This document shows positions 24,290 to 31,918 of a DNA stretch of 45,324 bases, in pieces (the first letter of the stretch is position 1; every line of letters begins with the position of its first letter). The notes beneath the pieces were generated by a model. It did not search any database, was not told the origin of the DNA, and saw only the letters and a list, made by a program, of their open reading frames with translations. The stretch spans positions 1-45,324 of the forward strand of contig JALOOJ010000006.1 of assembly GCA_025454475.1 (NCBI GenBank), read 5' to 3'. The position numbers were made by a program, and so were the translations under genes. This stretch comes from Anaerolineae bacterium (lineage in GTDB: Bacteria; Chloroflexota; Anaerolineae; B4-G1; SLSP01).

Positions 24290-25216
24290 CTAGCGTCGGC
24301 CCAGCAGGGCCTTCAGCATACCTTGAGCGAGTGCTGCGCCCGCACCCTGGCGGGGGGTCTGCGCCTGCCCGGGTTGAACTCCCAACACGGCGCTGACCAG
24401 CGCGGCCTGGATCGCCTGTGAGGAGTCCGCGCCCGACTGCTTGGCCTGGAGATAGGCCAGCCCCGCGGGAAGCAGCTTCCCGAGCAGGTCGCCCATATCC
24501 AGACCGCCTTGATCGGGCTGCGCCGGCTGCGGCTGCGGTTGTGGGGTGCCCGTGCCGGCGAGCCCGGTGAGCATCTCGAGCAGTCCCCCGGCCTCGGGGG
24601 CCTGGGGCTGTGGCTGCGCGGCCCCCGCGCCAGTCATTCCGGTCAGCATGTCCAGCAAGCCGCCCGCCTGCGGTGCTTGGGGCTGCGGCTGGGGTGCAGT
24701 CCCGCCCGCCAGCCCCGTCAGCATCTCCAGCAACCCACCCGCGGACTGCTGTTGTGGCTGCTGGGAGGGCGTGGTCTGTGCCTGGGAGGCGGCTCCAGCC
24801 ATTCCCATGAACAGATCGAGGACACTCGGGGCAGTCTCCTCGGGCTTGGGGTAACCCTGGGCCGGAATCGCTCCGAGAAGCGACTGGATCAGGGAGATAC
24901 CGTCGGGAGCCTTGAGCTCGGTCTTTCCGGCGAGTTGGTCGGCAGCCTGGAACAGCCCACGCGAGTAGAACTGACTTGTCCCGCCCTGCCCTTGCTCATT
25001 CAGCTTGGCGCCGGCGAAGCGCAGCGCCTCGTCGGGTGGATCCGCCTTGTGCGCACGGAGTGCATCCGTCATGATGCGCACATTCTTAACCATGTTGTCG
25101 CCGTGGTTGCCGTTGAGACCATCGAGCGCGTTGATCTGGTCCTTCTGCGCGGCGACAGCCTGTGCGGCGGCTTCAAAGAGGCTTACGAGGTCTATCGATT
25201 CCTGAGACTCGGCCAT
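24290..25216 (-). CDS. DhaL/DAK2-like domain protein with three 25-residue repeats
   Basis: A 308-residue protein. Residues 10-120 resemble the DhaL/DAK2 domain: LNGNHGDNM (34-42) corresponds to the GDGDHGTNM metal loop, and GQGGTSQFYSRG (76-87) to the GGASGPLYG loop. Both metal-binding Asp positions are Asn here (Asn35, Asn37), so kinase activity is doubtful. Residues 159-233 are three 25-residue repeats of the form AGGLLEMLTGLAG plus a Pro/Gln tail, with a weaker fourth copy at 130-158. A C-terminal helix region (about 237-308) ends the protein. AGGAGGGTGT sets the start at ATG 25216. It leads a two-gene operon with the LysM gene. Confidence 0.75.
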   Translation of the reverse strand: MAESQESIDLVSLFEAAAQAVAAQKDQINALDGLNGNHGDNMVKNVRIMTDALRAHKADPPDEALRFAGAKLNEQGQGGTSQFYSRGLFQAADQLAGKTELKAPDGISLIQSLLGAIPAQGYPKPEETAPSVLDLFMGMAGAASQAQTTPSQQPQQQSAGGLLEMLTGLAGGTAPQPQPQAPQAGGLLDMLTGMTGAGAAQPQPQAPEAGGLLEMLTGLAGTGTPQPQPQPAQPDQGGLDMGDLLGKLLPAGLAYLQAKQSGADSSQAIQAALVSAVLGVQPGQAQTPRQGAGAALAQGMLKALLGRR

Positions 25217-25330
25217 ACACCCTCCTATCGAGTGGCATACTACGGGAACACAGCCCGCGTCAGTCCAACAGCGCCCGCGCCCGGCCAGCCTCCGGAGTGC
25301 GCGCAGGGGTCTGAGTGGACCACTGTGGCA

Positions 25331-25359
25331 ACTATAGGTCCATACGTGTAGAGTGTCAA
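25331..25359 (-). promoter_or_regulatory. Strong promoter for the DhaL-like/LysM operon
   Basis: On the minus strand, a perfect TTGACA (25354-25359) and TATAGT (25331-25336) are spaced by 17 bp. The leader is about 110 nt. Confidence 0.85.
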
Positions 25360-25370
25360 ATGCTAGCTGC

Positions 25371-25393
25371 ACCTCGCAGCTCTGGTGCGAGGT
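25371..25393 (-). terminator. Hairpin at the end of the endonuclease gene
   Basis: ACCTCGCA (25371-25378) and TGCGAGGT (25386-25393) form an 8-bp stem. It touches the stop codon and lies just upstream of the next minus-strand promoter. Confidence 0.5.
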
Positions 25394-26322
25394 CAGTCCT
25401 GGGGCATCAACTCGGTGAGGACACCACCGTGATCCGATGGCCAGAGCCAGCGGCCCTCCAAAGCCTGGGGCTGGTCGAGGATTGTCCGTGCCGCGTAGAC
25501 ACGAAGCTCCTCCAGACTCTCGCGGGTCAGGAGGATGTAATCGATGCGCTTGGCAAACGCTTGACCGGGATTTGCCAGGTCATCGATACAGCATGTGAGT
25601 CCCACGCCGTCCGGGTTCGCGCTTCGGTACGTATCGACCATCGACCTGGTAAGCAGCTCTACCTGCGCTGAGTCCTCTTCGGCGTTCAGGTCACCGCAGA
25701 CCACGGTAGGAAATGCGGTGTCACGCGCCAGCACGGCGAGCACTGTGGCCTGTTGCGCATTCGCCTCTGCTTTGCCATGGGTGAGGTGGGTGGAGATCAC
25801 GCGCAGCCTGCCGAGGGGCGTCTCTATAACCGCGATGAGCGCAATGCGATGTTCGAAACCTCCCGCGCGCGGTCGCAGCTCGACAACGTCCGTCTCGCGG
25901 ATTGGGTACCGGCTCAGGATCGCTTCACCTTCCTCGAAGAGGATGGCCCATCGGTTGCCGTTGGCACGTGCATAGACATAACCGTAGCCTGTGGCCTCGG
26001 CCAGGCGCGCTGCGCTGTTGCCACGCCTCGGCGTCCAGCCGACCTCCTGCAGGCAGACCACGTCGGGCTGCTCCAGGCGCATAGACTCGGCGATCAGGCC
26101 AAGGCGTGCATCGAGGTGCTCGAACCGGGGAAAGCCGTGGAGCATGTTGAGCGTGAGCAGGCGCAGCGTCGCGTCGTGCGACGTGCCGGAGATGTACCCA
26201 GGGACAGGATCCCCTTGGACGGGCGTGCCGATTCGGCTCACGTTGGCGAGCCACAGGGTGATGAGCAGCCCGCCCATCAGTACCCAATGCGAGCGCAACG
26301 GAAGTGTACGTACCTTGCTCAT
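25393..26322 (-). CDS. Endonuclease/exonuclease/phosphatase-family protein, membrane-anchored
   Basis: A 309-residue EEP-superfamily metal-dependent phosphoesterase. Core motifs appear in order: LLTLNMLHG, DVVCLQEVG (metal Glu), RVISTHLTHG, VVCGDLNAEED (Asp and Asn) and WPSDHGGV (catalytic His). A hydrophobic N-terminal span (about 13-26) suggests a membrane anchor or signal peptide, placing the domain outside the cytoplasm. Substrates of such stand-alone proteins range from nucleic acids to phospholipids and inositol phosphates, so the target cannot be told. It is divergent from the EamA transporter across a gap with the second palindromic element. Confidence 0.88.
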   Translation of the reverse strand: MSKVRTLPLRSHWVLMGGLLITLWLANVSRIGTPVQGDPVPGYISGTSHDATLRLLTLNMLHGFPRFEHLDARLGLIAESMRLEQPDVVCLQEVGWTPRRGNSAARLAEATGYGYVYARANGNRWAILFEEGEAILSRYPIRETDVVELRPRAGGFEHRIALIAVIETPLGRLRVISTHLTHGKAEANAQQATVLAVLARDTAFPTVVCGDLNAEEDSAQVELLTRSMVDTYRSANPDGVGLTCCIDDLANPGQAFAKRIDYILLTRESLEELRVYAARTILDQPQALEGRWLWPSDHGGVLTELMPQD

Positions 26323-26429
26323 GTCGTGTCACCTGCGGTGTGCAGCGAAGCGTCCGAACCTACACGAGGTGTCTTCCCACCGATGATACCATCGCTTGCC
26401 CGGCACGCGACATCGCGCGTTTGCGGCTC

Positions 26430-26498
26430 CGTCCGGAGGACCTTTGAGCTCTCTCTGGCCAGCAGGCGCCTTGTTGAGCCGAAGAGCTCAAAGGTCTA
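26430..26498. repeat. Imperfect palindromic element, copy 2
   Basis: The arms GACCTTTGAGCTC (26439-26451) and GAGCTCAAAGGTC (26484-26496) are perfect complements around a 32-nt centre, preceded by GTCCGGAG. In reverse complement it matches the element at 5992-6058 in arms and one flank, while the centre differs. It lies between divergent genes, 19-21 bases upstream of the -35 of the plus-strand promoter. Confidence 0.85.
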
Positions 26499-26517
26499 GT
26501 AACACAGACTCGGACGC

Positions 26518-26545
26518 TTGTACGAGCGCCCTTCGGCCCTATAAT
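26518..26545 (+). promoter_or_regulatory. Probable promoter for the EamA/URO-D operon
   Basis: TTGTAC (26518-26523) and a perfect TATAAT (26540-26545) are spaced by 16 bp. The leader is about 45 nt. Confidence 0.65.
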
Positions 26546-26597
26546 GCTCCCGGGCGACGCGGACGGGCGGCGCGACACTACGGGGTAAGGATCTGCT

Positions 26598-27482
26598 GTG
26601 CTGGCCAACGTCTTCCTGCTTCTGCTAAGCGTCTTCGCTGCCTCGACTGCCGTCATCATGATCAAGGCCAGCACAACACACCCGGTGGTGCTGGCGTCGC
26701 TGCGGCTCTTCGTGGCCGCGCTGGTGCTTCTGCCGCTGTTTGTGCGTGATCTCAGACGCTACCGGGGTTTGTACACGCGGAAGCATCTCGCGGGTTCGGT
26801 CTTGCCGGGGCTCGTTCTGGCTGTGCACTTGATGTCGTGGGTCGTCGGGGCGCGGATGACGCCGACAGCGAACGCAAGCCTCATCGTGAACCTGGTGCCA
26901 CTGGCCATGCCCTTCTTTCTGCTGTGGCTGGCACAGGAACCCCTGACGCGACGGGAAGCCCTGGCAACAGCGGTCGCGCTCGGCGGTGTCGTGCTGCTGA
27001 CCGCGTCGGACCTGAGCCTGAACCCGACGTACTTTGCGGGCGACCTAATAAGCTTCGGTTCAATGCTCTTCTACGCGCTCTATATGGCGCTTGGGCGGCG
27101 CAACCGGTCTTTTCCATCGGTATGGCTGTACCTGGTGCCGCTCTATGGGGTGGCTGCGGTCTCGAGCATGGCGGTCGCGCTCTTCTTTGTGAACCCGATC
27201 CAACCTTACAGTGCCCGGGAGGGGGCGCTGATCTTGGGTCTGGGTATCGTGCCCACGGTCATCGGACACTCACTGCTCAACCGCGCGATGCGCACCTTCC
27301 GGGGCCAGATTGTTAGCATCGTCAATATGGGCCAGTTCGTCTTTGCCGGGCTGATGGCCTACGTGCTCTGGCGCGAGGTGCCACACTGGCCGTTCTACGT
27401 TGCGAGCGTGCTTCTCGCGTGCAGTGCGTGGATGGTGGTCTCAGGCAGCTTGCAGCGTTCGGGTCCGGCAGACCGGCTTTAG
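26598..27482 (+). CDS. EamA-family (DMT superfamily) transporter
   Basis: A 294-residue membrane protein with about ten transmembrane helices arranged as two EamA repeats (about 1-140 and 150-290). Typical features are the first helix VFLLLLSVFAASTAVIMIKAS, the basic loop RDLRRYRGLYTRKH, ARMTPTANASLIVNLVPLAMP and the second-repeat end VASVLLACSAWMVVSG. DMT proteins carry amino acids, nucleotides or other metabolites; the cargo here is unknown. The start at 26598 is GTG, with the frame fixed by the first helix. The URO-D gene begins nine bases after its stop, suggesting a linked substrate. Confidence 0.9.
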   Translation: MLANVFLLLLSVFAASTAVIMIKASTTHPVVLASLRLFVAALVLLPLFVRDLRRYRGLYTRKHLAGSVLPGLVLAVHLMSWVVGARMTPTANASLIVNLVPLAMPFFLLWLAQEPLTRREALATAVALGGVVLLTASDLSLNPTYFAGDLISFGSMLFYALYMALGRRNRSFPSVWLYLVPLYGVAAVSSMAVALFFVNPIQPYSAREGALILGLGIVPTVIGHSLLNRAMRTFRGQIVSIVNMGQFVFAGLMAYVLWREVPHWPFYVASVLLACSAWMVVSGSLQRSGPADRL

Positions 27483-27490
27483 GAGGAGCA

Positions 27491-28504
27491 ATGACCAAAC
27501 GCGACGTCGTTCTTGCTGCGCTGGATGGCCAGGCGCCACCCTACGTCCCCTGGTCGATGGGGTTCACCGTGGAGGCAGCGGAGAAGCTTCGGGCGTACTA
27601 TGCCCCGCGGGCGCTCGAAGATGTGCTCGATAACCACCTAGGCGGAGCGGGCAGCGGGGTGGGATTCTTTACCGATCTGGGCGATGGCCACGTCCGGGAT
27701 GTCTTTGGCGTGGTCTGGGACCGCCGGATTGACAAGGACATCGGAAACGTCGTGGGCCAGGTGCTTCCGGAGCCCACGCTGCGGGGGTATGCGTTCCCTG
27801 ATCCCCGGGGGGCGTTGTTCTTCGATGGGATCGAGGCGCAGTTGGCGCGTCAGGCCGATCGGTATCGCGTCTTTAGTATCGGCTTCAGCCTCTACGAGCG
27901 TGCGTGGACGATGCGAGGGATGGCCGCCCTGATGATGGACTTCTACGACCATCCCGATTTCGTGCATGAGCTGCTGAACGCTATCGCAGATTGGAATGTC
28001 GACCAAGTTCGGAAGGCCGTTATGTACGACATCGACGCCGTCCACTTCGGCGATGATTGGGGCCAGCAGCGGGGACTGCAGATGGGCCCAAAGCTCTGGC
28101 ACGAGTTCATCTACCCACCGCTAAGCCGTATGTACGCCGCAGTCAGGGAGGCAGGGAAAGCCGTCTCTATTCACTCCTGCGGCGACGTGGACGAGCTATT
28201 CGACGATCTGATCGGGATCGGGCTAGATTGCTTCAATCCGTTCCAGCCCGAAGTGATGGACGTCTATGCGCTGATGGAGCATTACCGAGGCCGACTGAGC
28301 TTCCACGGCGGGATGTCCACCCAGCGCACCTTACCCTACGGCAGCGTCGACGATGTGGTAGCCGAGACGCGACGCCTGCTCACCGCCGGAGCGGGCGGCA
28401 ACTACATTTTTGCGCCCGCGCACGCGGTCGAGGGTGACGTGCCGGTGGAGAACATCGTGGCCATGATCGAGACGGTGCAGGCGCAGACCGGCTACGCCCA
28501 GTGA
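27491..28504 (+). CDS. URO-D-fold protein (methyltransferase-like), paralogue 3
   Basis: A 337-residue URO-D superfamily protein. It starts MTKRDVVLAALDGQAPPYVP, keeps IDAVHFGDDWGQQRGLQMGP and HSCGDVDEL (His228, Cys230), the H-x-C-G zinc motif of MtaA/CmuA methyltransferases, and ends IFAPAHAVEGDVPVENI, where His stands at the position of the third Cys ligand. It lacks HemE-specific motifs. AGGAGGAGCA directly precedes ATG 27491, which sits inside a longer open frame. It follows the EamA transporter and is probably co-transcribed with it. The reaction is unknown. Confidence 0.85.
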   Translation: MTKRDVVLAALDGQAPPYVPWSMGFTVEAAEKLRAYYAPRALEDVLDNHLGGAGSGVGFFTDLGDGHVRDVFGVVWDRRIDKDIGNVVGQVLPEPTLRGYAFPDPRGALFFDGIEAQLARQADRYRVFSIGFSLYERAWTMRGMAALMMDFYDHPDFVHELLNAIADWNVDQVRKAVMYDIDAVHFGDDWGQQRGLQMGPKLWHEFIYPPLSRMYAAVREAGKAVSIHSCGDVDELFDDLIGIGLDCFNPFQPEVMDVYALMEHYRGRLSFHGGMSTQRTLPYGSVDDVVAETRRLLTAGAGGNYIFAPAHAVEGDVPVENIVAMIETVQAQTGYAQ

Positions 28505-28526
28505 CAGAGACGTTGAGGGGGGGACG

Positions 28527-29008
28527 GTGCGGCGTCCGTGGGAACGGTTCCCAGTGTGTGTGGCACTCCTGAGTACGCAGACCACAGCGTGCGGCGCCGC
28601 TCGTAAGGCGCCGGATACCTCGCTGTGTGCCCTGGCGGATGCTCGTGGGCTCATGATCGGCACTGCGGTGAGTGCAGAGCCGCTGCACTCGGATGCGACG
28701 TAGTTACTAATATGAACCGCCTGTCTGATCTGGGGCTGGAAGTGCATGTCACCGAGTTGGATGTCCGGCTTCCCGACGATGGGGGTCCTGAGTTGCTTGA
28801 GGCTCAGGGTGCTGTCTACCGTGACATGCTGTCAGCCTGCTTGCGGGCTTCGTCGTGTATGGCATTCACGGCGTGGGGCTTCACAGACCGTTACTCTTGG
28901 ATTCCGCACTTCGATCCGGGCCGAGGTCGGGCGTTGATCTTCGATTCGGACTACTCTCCCAAGCCAGCCTATGGAGCGCTGCGCCTGGCACTCGCGACGG
29001 CGCCCTAG
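28527..29008 (+). pseudogene. Internally deleted GH10 endo-1,4-beta-xylanase
   Basis: Two pieces of a GH10 xylanase lie side by side in different frames. The first (GTG 28527 to TAG 28701-28703, 58 codons) has a secretion-signal-like start with VALLSTQTTAC, then the GH10 opening LADARGLMIGTAVSAEPLHSD. The second (from ATG 28712 to 29008) is the GH10 end: MNRLSDLGLEVHVTELDVRL with the catalytic nucleophile Glu, then AFTAWGFTDRYSW and the closing KPAYGAL. The middle of the barrel, about 200 residues including the acid/base Asn-Glu motif, is missing. The gene cannot make an active enzyme. The joins are abrupt, so a single deletion is likely. Confidence 0.85.
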
Positions 29009-29071
29009 TCGCCGCGGCCCTGCGCTATCGCCGATCCCCTATTACCTGTTACACTATCCATGGAGGACCCA

Positions 29072-31042
29072 GTGAGCAAGACCGAAAGCCGTTGGACCAG
29101 CGAGGCGCAGGTTGCATATCCCCTGATAACGGAGACGGCGCTGTCGCCCGATGGGGCGTGGATTGTCTACGTCGTGCGCGAGCCGCTGATGACCGAATCT
29201 GAGAGTCGGTTCCTGACCCATCTCTATCTCGTTTCGTCTGACGGCGGCGAGCCGATTCAGTTGACGTGCGGCAGTCACAGCAACTCTCGCCCGCGCTGGT
29301 CGCCGGATGGGCAGTACCTGGCTTTCCTTTCCGACCGTGGAGATGCGGGAAAGACCAACGTCTACGCAATGCGCATTGCCGGCGGAGAGGCGTGGGCGCT
29401 GACGGCGCACACAGAGACAAGTGTCCTGGACGTGAAGTGGTCGCCCAATGGGCAACACCTGGCCTTCTTGATGACTGAGCCGCCGCTCGCGGAACGAGTC
29501 GCCGCGCGCAAGGCCAAGGACGATGTGGTGCTGTGGGATCAGGACTTCGATTTCGTGCACCTCTTCACGGTGCCCTTCGCTGTGGCTCCGCGCGTGCTCC
29601 CAAAGGTCAGCCAACGTACACAGGGGCGCCTCCACATTGTCAAGCACGCTTGGATGCCCGATGGGAAGGCAATCGCTCTAGTGGCGCGCCCAACGCCGAC
29701 GGAGGATTCGTGGACTGAGACGCGCTTGTATGTGGCACCACTGGACCTTGTTGATCAAGCCGAGCCCCAAGGTACCGGCGCACTGGTCGAGCTTGGGTTG
29801 CTGGCGGCGTGGGCACCTGACCCTGTCCCCTCGCCCGATGGACAATGGATCGCCTGCGTCACCGGCGATCGTCCGGCGCGATGGGCCTTCGCCAGCCGTG
29901 TGGTGCTCTACCGCGCGGATGGGAGTGGATTGCTTCCGCTCGCGCCCACGCCCGACGGACAGTGCTGGTTGCTGGGTTGGTCGGCAGATGGGGCCAAGGT
30001 CTATGTGGGCCAGGTAGCTGGAATCGATACCCACATCTGGGCATTGCCCGCGTCCGGCGACGGCGGGACCCCAGTTGTTACAACGCCGACTGCCAAAGGC
30101 GCTATGCACACCCCGGGCAACGACAGGATCGTCTTCGCCGAGGAGACCTTTGCCGATCGCAACCGGGTCTGCATCTGGAGTGCGGCTGCATTGGAATCGC
30201 GCAGCGTAGTGGCGCCATCGCTGCCCGAAAGCTGGCCCGCGGGTGGGCTGCCGAAGGTTGAGGTGCTTCGTTGGCAGGCCCCTGATGGGCTGGAGGTGGA
30301 AGGCATTCTGATCTATCCGCTTGGGTACGAACCGGGCCGCGCCTGTCCACTGATCGTTGAGGTTCACGGCGGACCGGCAGGCGTGTTCCAGCGACGCTAC
30401 CTGGGTTGGCCCGACACCTACTGCGACGTGCTGGTGTTTGCCGAGGGTGGTTACGCGGTGCTTCGTGCGAACCCGCGTGGCTCGAGTGGCTACGGACGCG
30501 CCTTTCGCTTTGCCAACTATGGGGACTGGGGTGGGGGCGACTACGGCGACATCATCGCAGGCGTCGATGCGTTGATCGCGCAGGGTGTTGCCGATCCCGA
30601 CCGTCTGTTGATCATGGGTTGGAGCTATGGCGGCTATATGACGAGTTGGGCGATCACACAGACGCATCGGTTCCGTGCGTCCTGCATCCGAGCGGGCGTC
30701 ACCGACCTGGTGAGCTTCACAGGGACGGCTGACATTCCCGGATTCCTTCCGGACTACCTCGGCGCGGAGTTCTGGGTGGAGCCGAAGCTCTACCTTCAGC
30801 GCTCAGCGTTGTTCAACGCGCAGGGGGTCACGACACCGGCGTTGATCCAGCATGGGGCAGTTGACGCCCGTGTACCACTGAGTCAGAGCCTTGAGTTCTA
30901 CAATGCGCTGAAACGGCAGGGCGTTCCCGTTGAGATGATCATCTACCCGCGGCAGGCACACGACATGAGCGAGCCTCGGATGGCGATCGATGTGCGCAAA
31001 CGTCCCGTCGAGTGGTTCGCGAAGTGGGTCGAGTCCGAATGA
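29072..31042 (+). CDS. S9-family (acylaminoacyl/prolyl oligopeptidase-like) peptidase
   Basis: A serine peptidase of the alpha/beta-hydrolase fold, 656 residues. The N-terminal part is a beta-propeller with repeated SPDG or SPNG turns, such as LSPDGAWIVYV and RWSPDGQYLAFLS. The C-terminal hydrolase has VEVHGGPAG (oxyanion region), GWSYGGYM with nucleophile Ser518, Asp598 in GAVDARVP and His630 in QAHDMSEP. No signal peptide is seen, so it is cytoplasmic and likely clears short or acylated peptides. GGAGG at 29062-29066 favours GTG 29072; an in-frame ATG at 29060 would add four residues. Its stop overlaps the next start. Confidence 0.93.
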   Translation: MSKTESRWTSEAQVAYPLITETALSPDGAWIVYVVREPLMTESESRFLTHLYLVSSDGGEPIQLTCGSHSNSRPRWSPDGQYLAFLSDRGDAGKTNVYAMRIAGGEAWALTAHTETSVLDVKWSPNGQHLAFLMTEPPLAERVAARKAKDDVVLWDQDFDFVHLFTVPFAVAPRVLPKVSQRTQGRLHIVKHAWMPDGKAIALVARPTPTEDSWTETRLYVAPLDLVDQAEPQGTGALVELGLLAAWAPDPVPSPDGQWIACVTGDRPARWAFASRVVLYRADGSGLLPLAPTPDGQCWLLGWSADGAKVYVGQVAGIDTHIWALPASGDGGTPVVTTPTAKGAMHTPGNDRIVFAEETFADRNRVCIWSAAALESRSVVAPSLPESWPAGGLPKVEVLRWQAPDGLEVEGILIYPLGYEPGRACPLIVEVHGGPAGVFQRRYLGWPDTYCDVLVFAEGGYAVLRANPRGSSGYGRAFRFANYGDWGGGDYGDIIAGVDALIAQGVADPDRLLIMGWSYGGYMTSWAITQTHRFRASCIRAGVTDLVSFTGTADIPGFLPDYLGAEFWVEPKLYLQRSALFNAQGVTTPALIQHGAVDARVPLSQSLEFYNALKRQGVPVEMIIYPRQAHDMSEPRMAIDVRKRPVEWFAKWVESE

Positions 31043-31869
31043 CGTCAGGCAGCGCAGAGGATCATCTGCCGCATCCCGTGCCGGAGGTTGGGTGCTCAGA
31101 TCGGCGCATAGAGGCGCACCTGAGGACGCTGCGGGACTGCAACCAGCGCGGCGGGCGATTGCTGTCGTTGGTCGACCTGCTCGGTGCGGGGACGGTGGAT
31201 CTGCCAGTGGCGGGATACCTTGCAGCGATGATGCGGCGCGGCAGTTCGCTCATCGTCGGGGCGCAACCCGGTGGCGCCGGCAAGACGGCTGTGATGGTGG
31301 CGCTACTCAACCTGATACCCGACGATGTGGTGCTGCGCCCTATCGAGGGCCCGCTTACACTACGCGAGGGACTGGCAGACACGGTCTTCGGTCAGACGTG
31401 CTACCTGGCGCACGAGATCGGCAAGGGTTGGTACTATGCCTACCTCTGGGATGAACAGGCGCGCGCCTTCTTCCGGCTTGCGGGGCGTGGTCATCTGATT
31501 GCGTCCAACCTCCACGCTGATACCCTGGAGGAAGCTCAGGCGCAGTTGTGCGACGGTAATGGCGTGGCCCCGGATGATCTGCGGGCTGTGGTGCTGAAAG
31601 TCTTCCTGCGTGTGAGCCGGGGCGCGGACCTCAGGCCGCAGCGTCGGGTAAACACGGTCTACGAGTCCGACGGTGAGCAGGATCGGCTCGTATGGCAGTT
31701 GGCGGAGAAGGGGCGGTTCGCGCGTATGGCGGACAGTCGCTGGGTCTCGGGCGGCGATGAGCTGGCCGCTCGCGCGTTCCTGGAGCGACGGCTTGAGCGC
31801 CACGAGCACACCATCGAGGAGGTGCGACTCGCAGCGGTCCAGGAGTGGATGTATCATGGGGCTGCCTGA
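31039..31869 (+). CDS. Standalone P-loop ATPase, secretion/pilus ATPase-like
   Basis: A 276-residue protein with Walker A GAQPGGAGKT (74-83) and a later segment GHLIASNLHADTLEEAQ, which resembles the HxH/His-box region of PilT, CpaF and VirB11 type ATPases. The family's usual N-terminal domain is replaced by about 70 residues of different sequence, and a short helical C-terminus follows. No pilin, secretin or membrane partner is nearby. The ATG overlaps the peptidase stop as ATGA, so translation is coupled. I do not recognise a specific family; a role in moving or remodelling a target is possible. Confidence 0.65.
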   Translation: MTSGSAEDHLPHPVPEVGCSDRRIEAHLRTLRDCNQRGGRLLSLVDLLGAGTVDLPVAGYLAAMMRRGSSLIVGAQPGGAGKTAVMVALLNLIPDDVVLRPIEGPLTLREGLADTVFGQTCYLAHEIGKGWYYAYLWDEQARAFFRLAGRGHLIASNLHADTLEEAQAQLCDGNGVAPDDLRAVVLKVFLRVSRGADLRPQRRVNTVYESDGEQDRLVWQLAEKGRFARMADSRWVSGGDELAARAFLERRLERHEHTIEEVRLAAVQEWMYHGAA

Positions 31870-31918
31870 CGGGATCCGGAGCTGAAGTCTCAGGACAGGA
31901 GGTTGCGAGGAACTGCGC

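Noticed and set aside
24509-25351. A 280-codon plus-strand frame over the DhaL-like gene
   Set aside because: Its repeats mirror the repeats of the minus-strand gene, which has a proper promoter and ribosome site.
28701-28713. GTTACTAAT at the xylanase deletion joint, like the palindrome at 18671-18687
   Set aside because: Only nine bases match and there is no second arm at the joint, so chance is enough.
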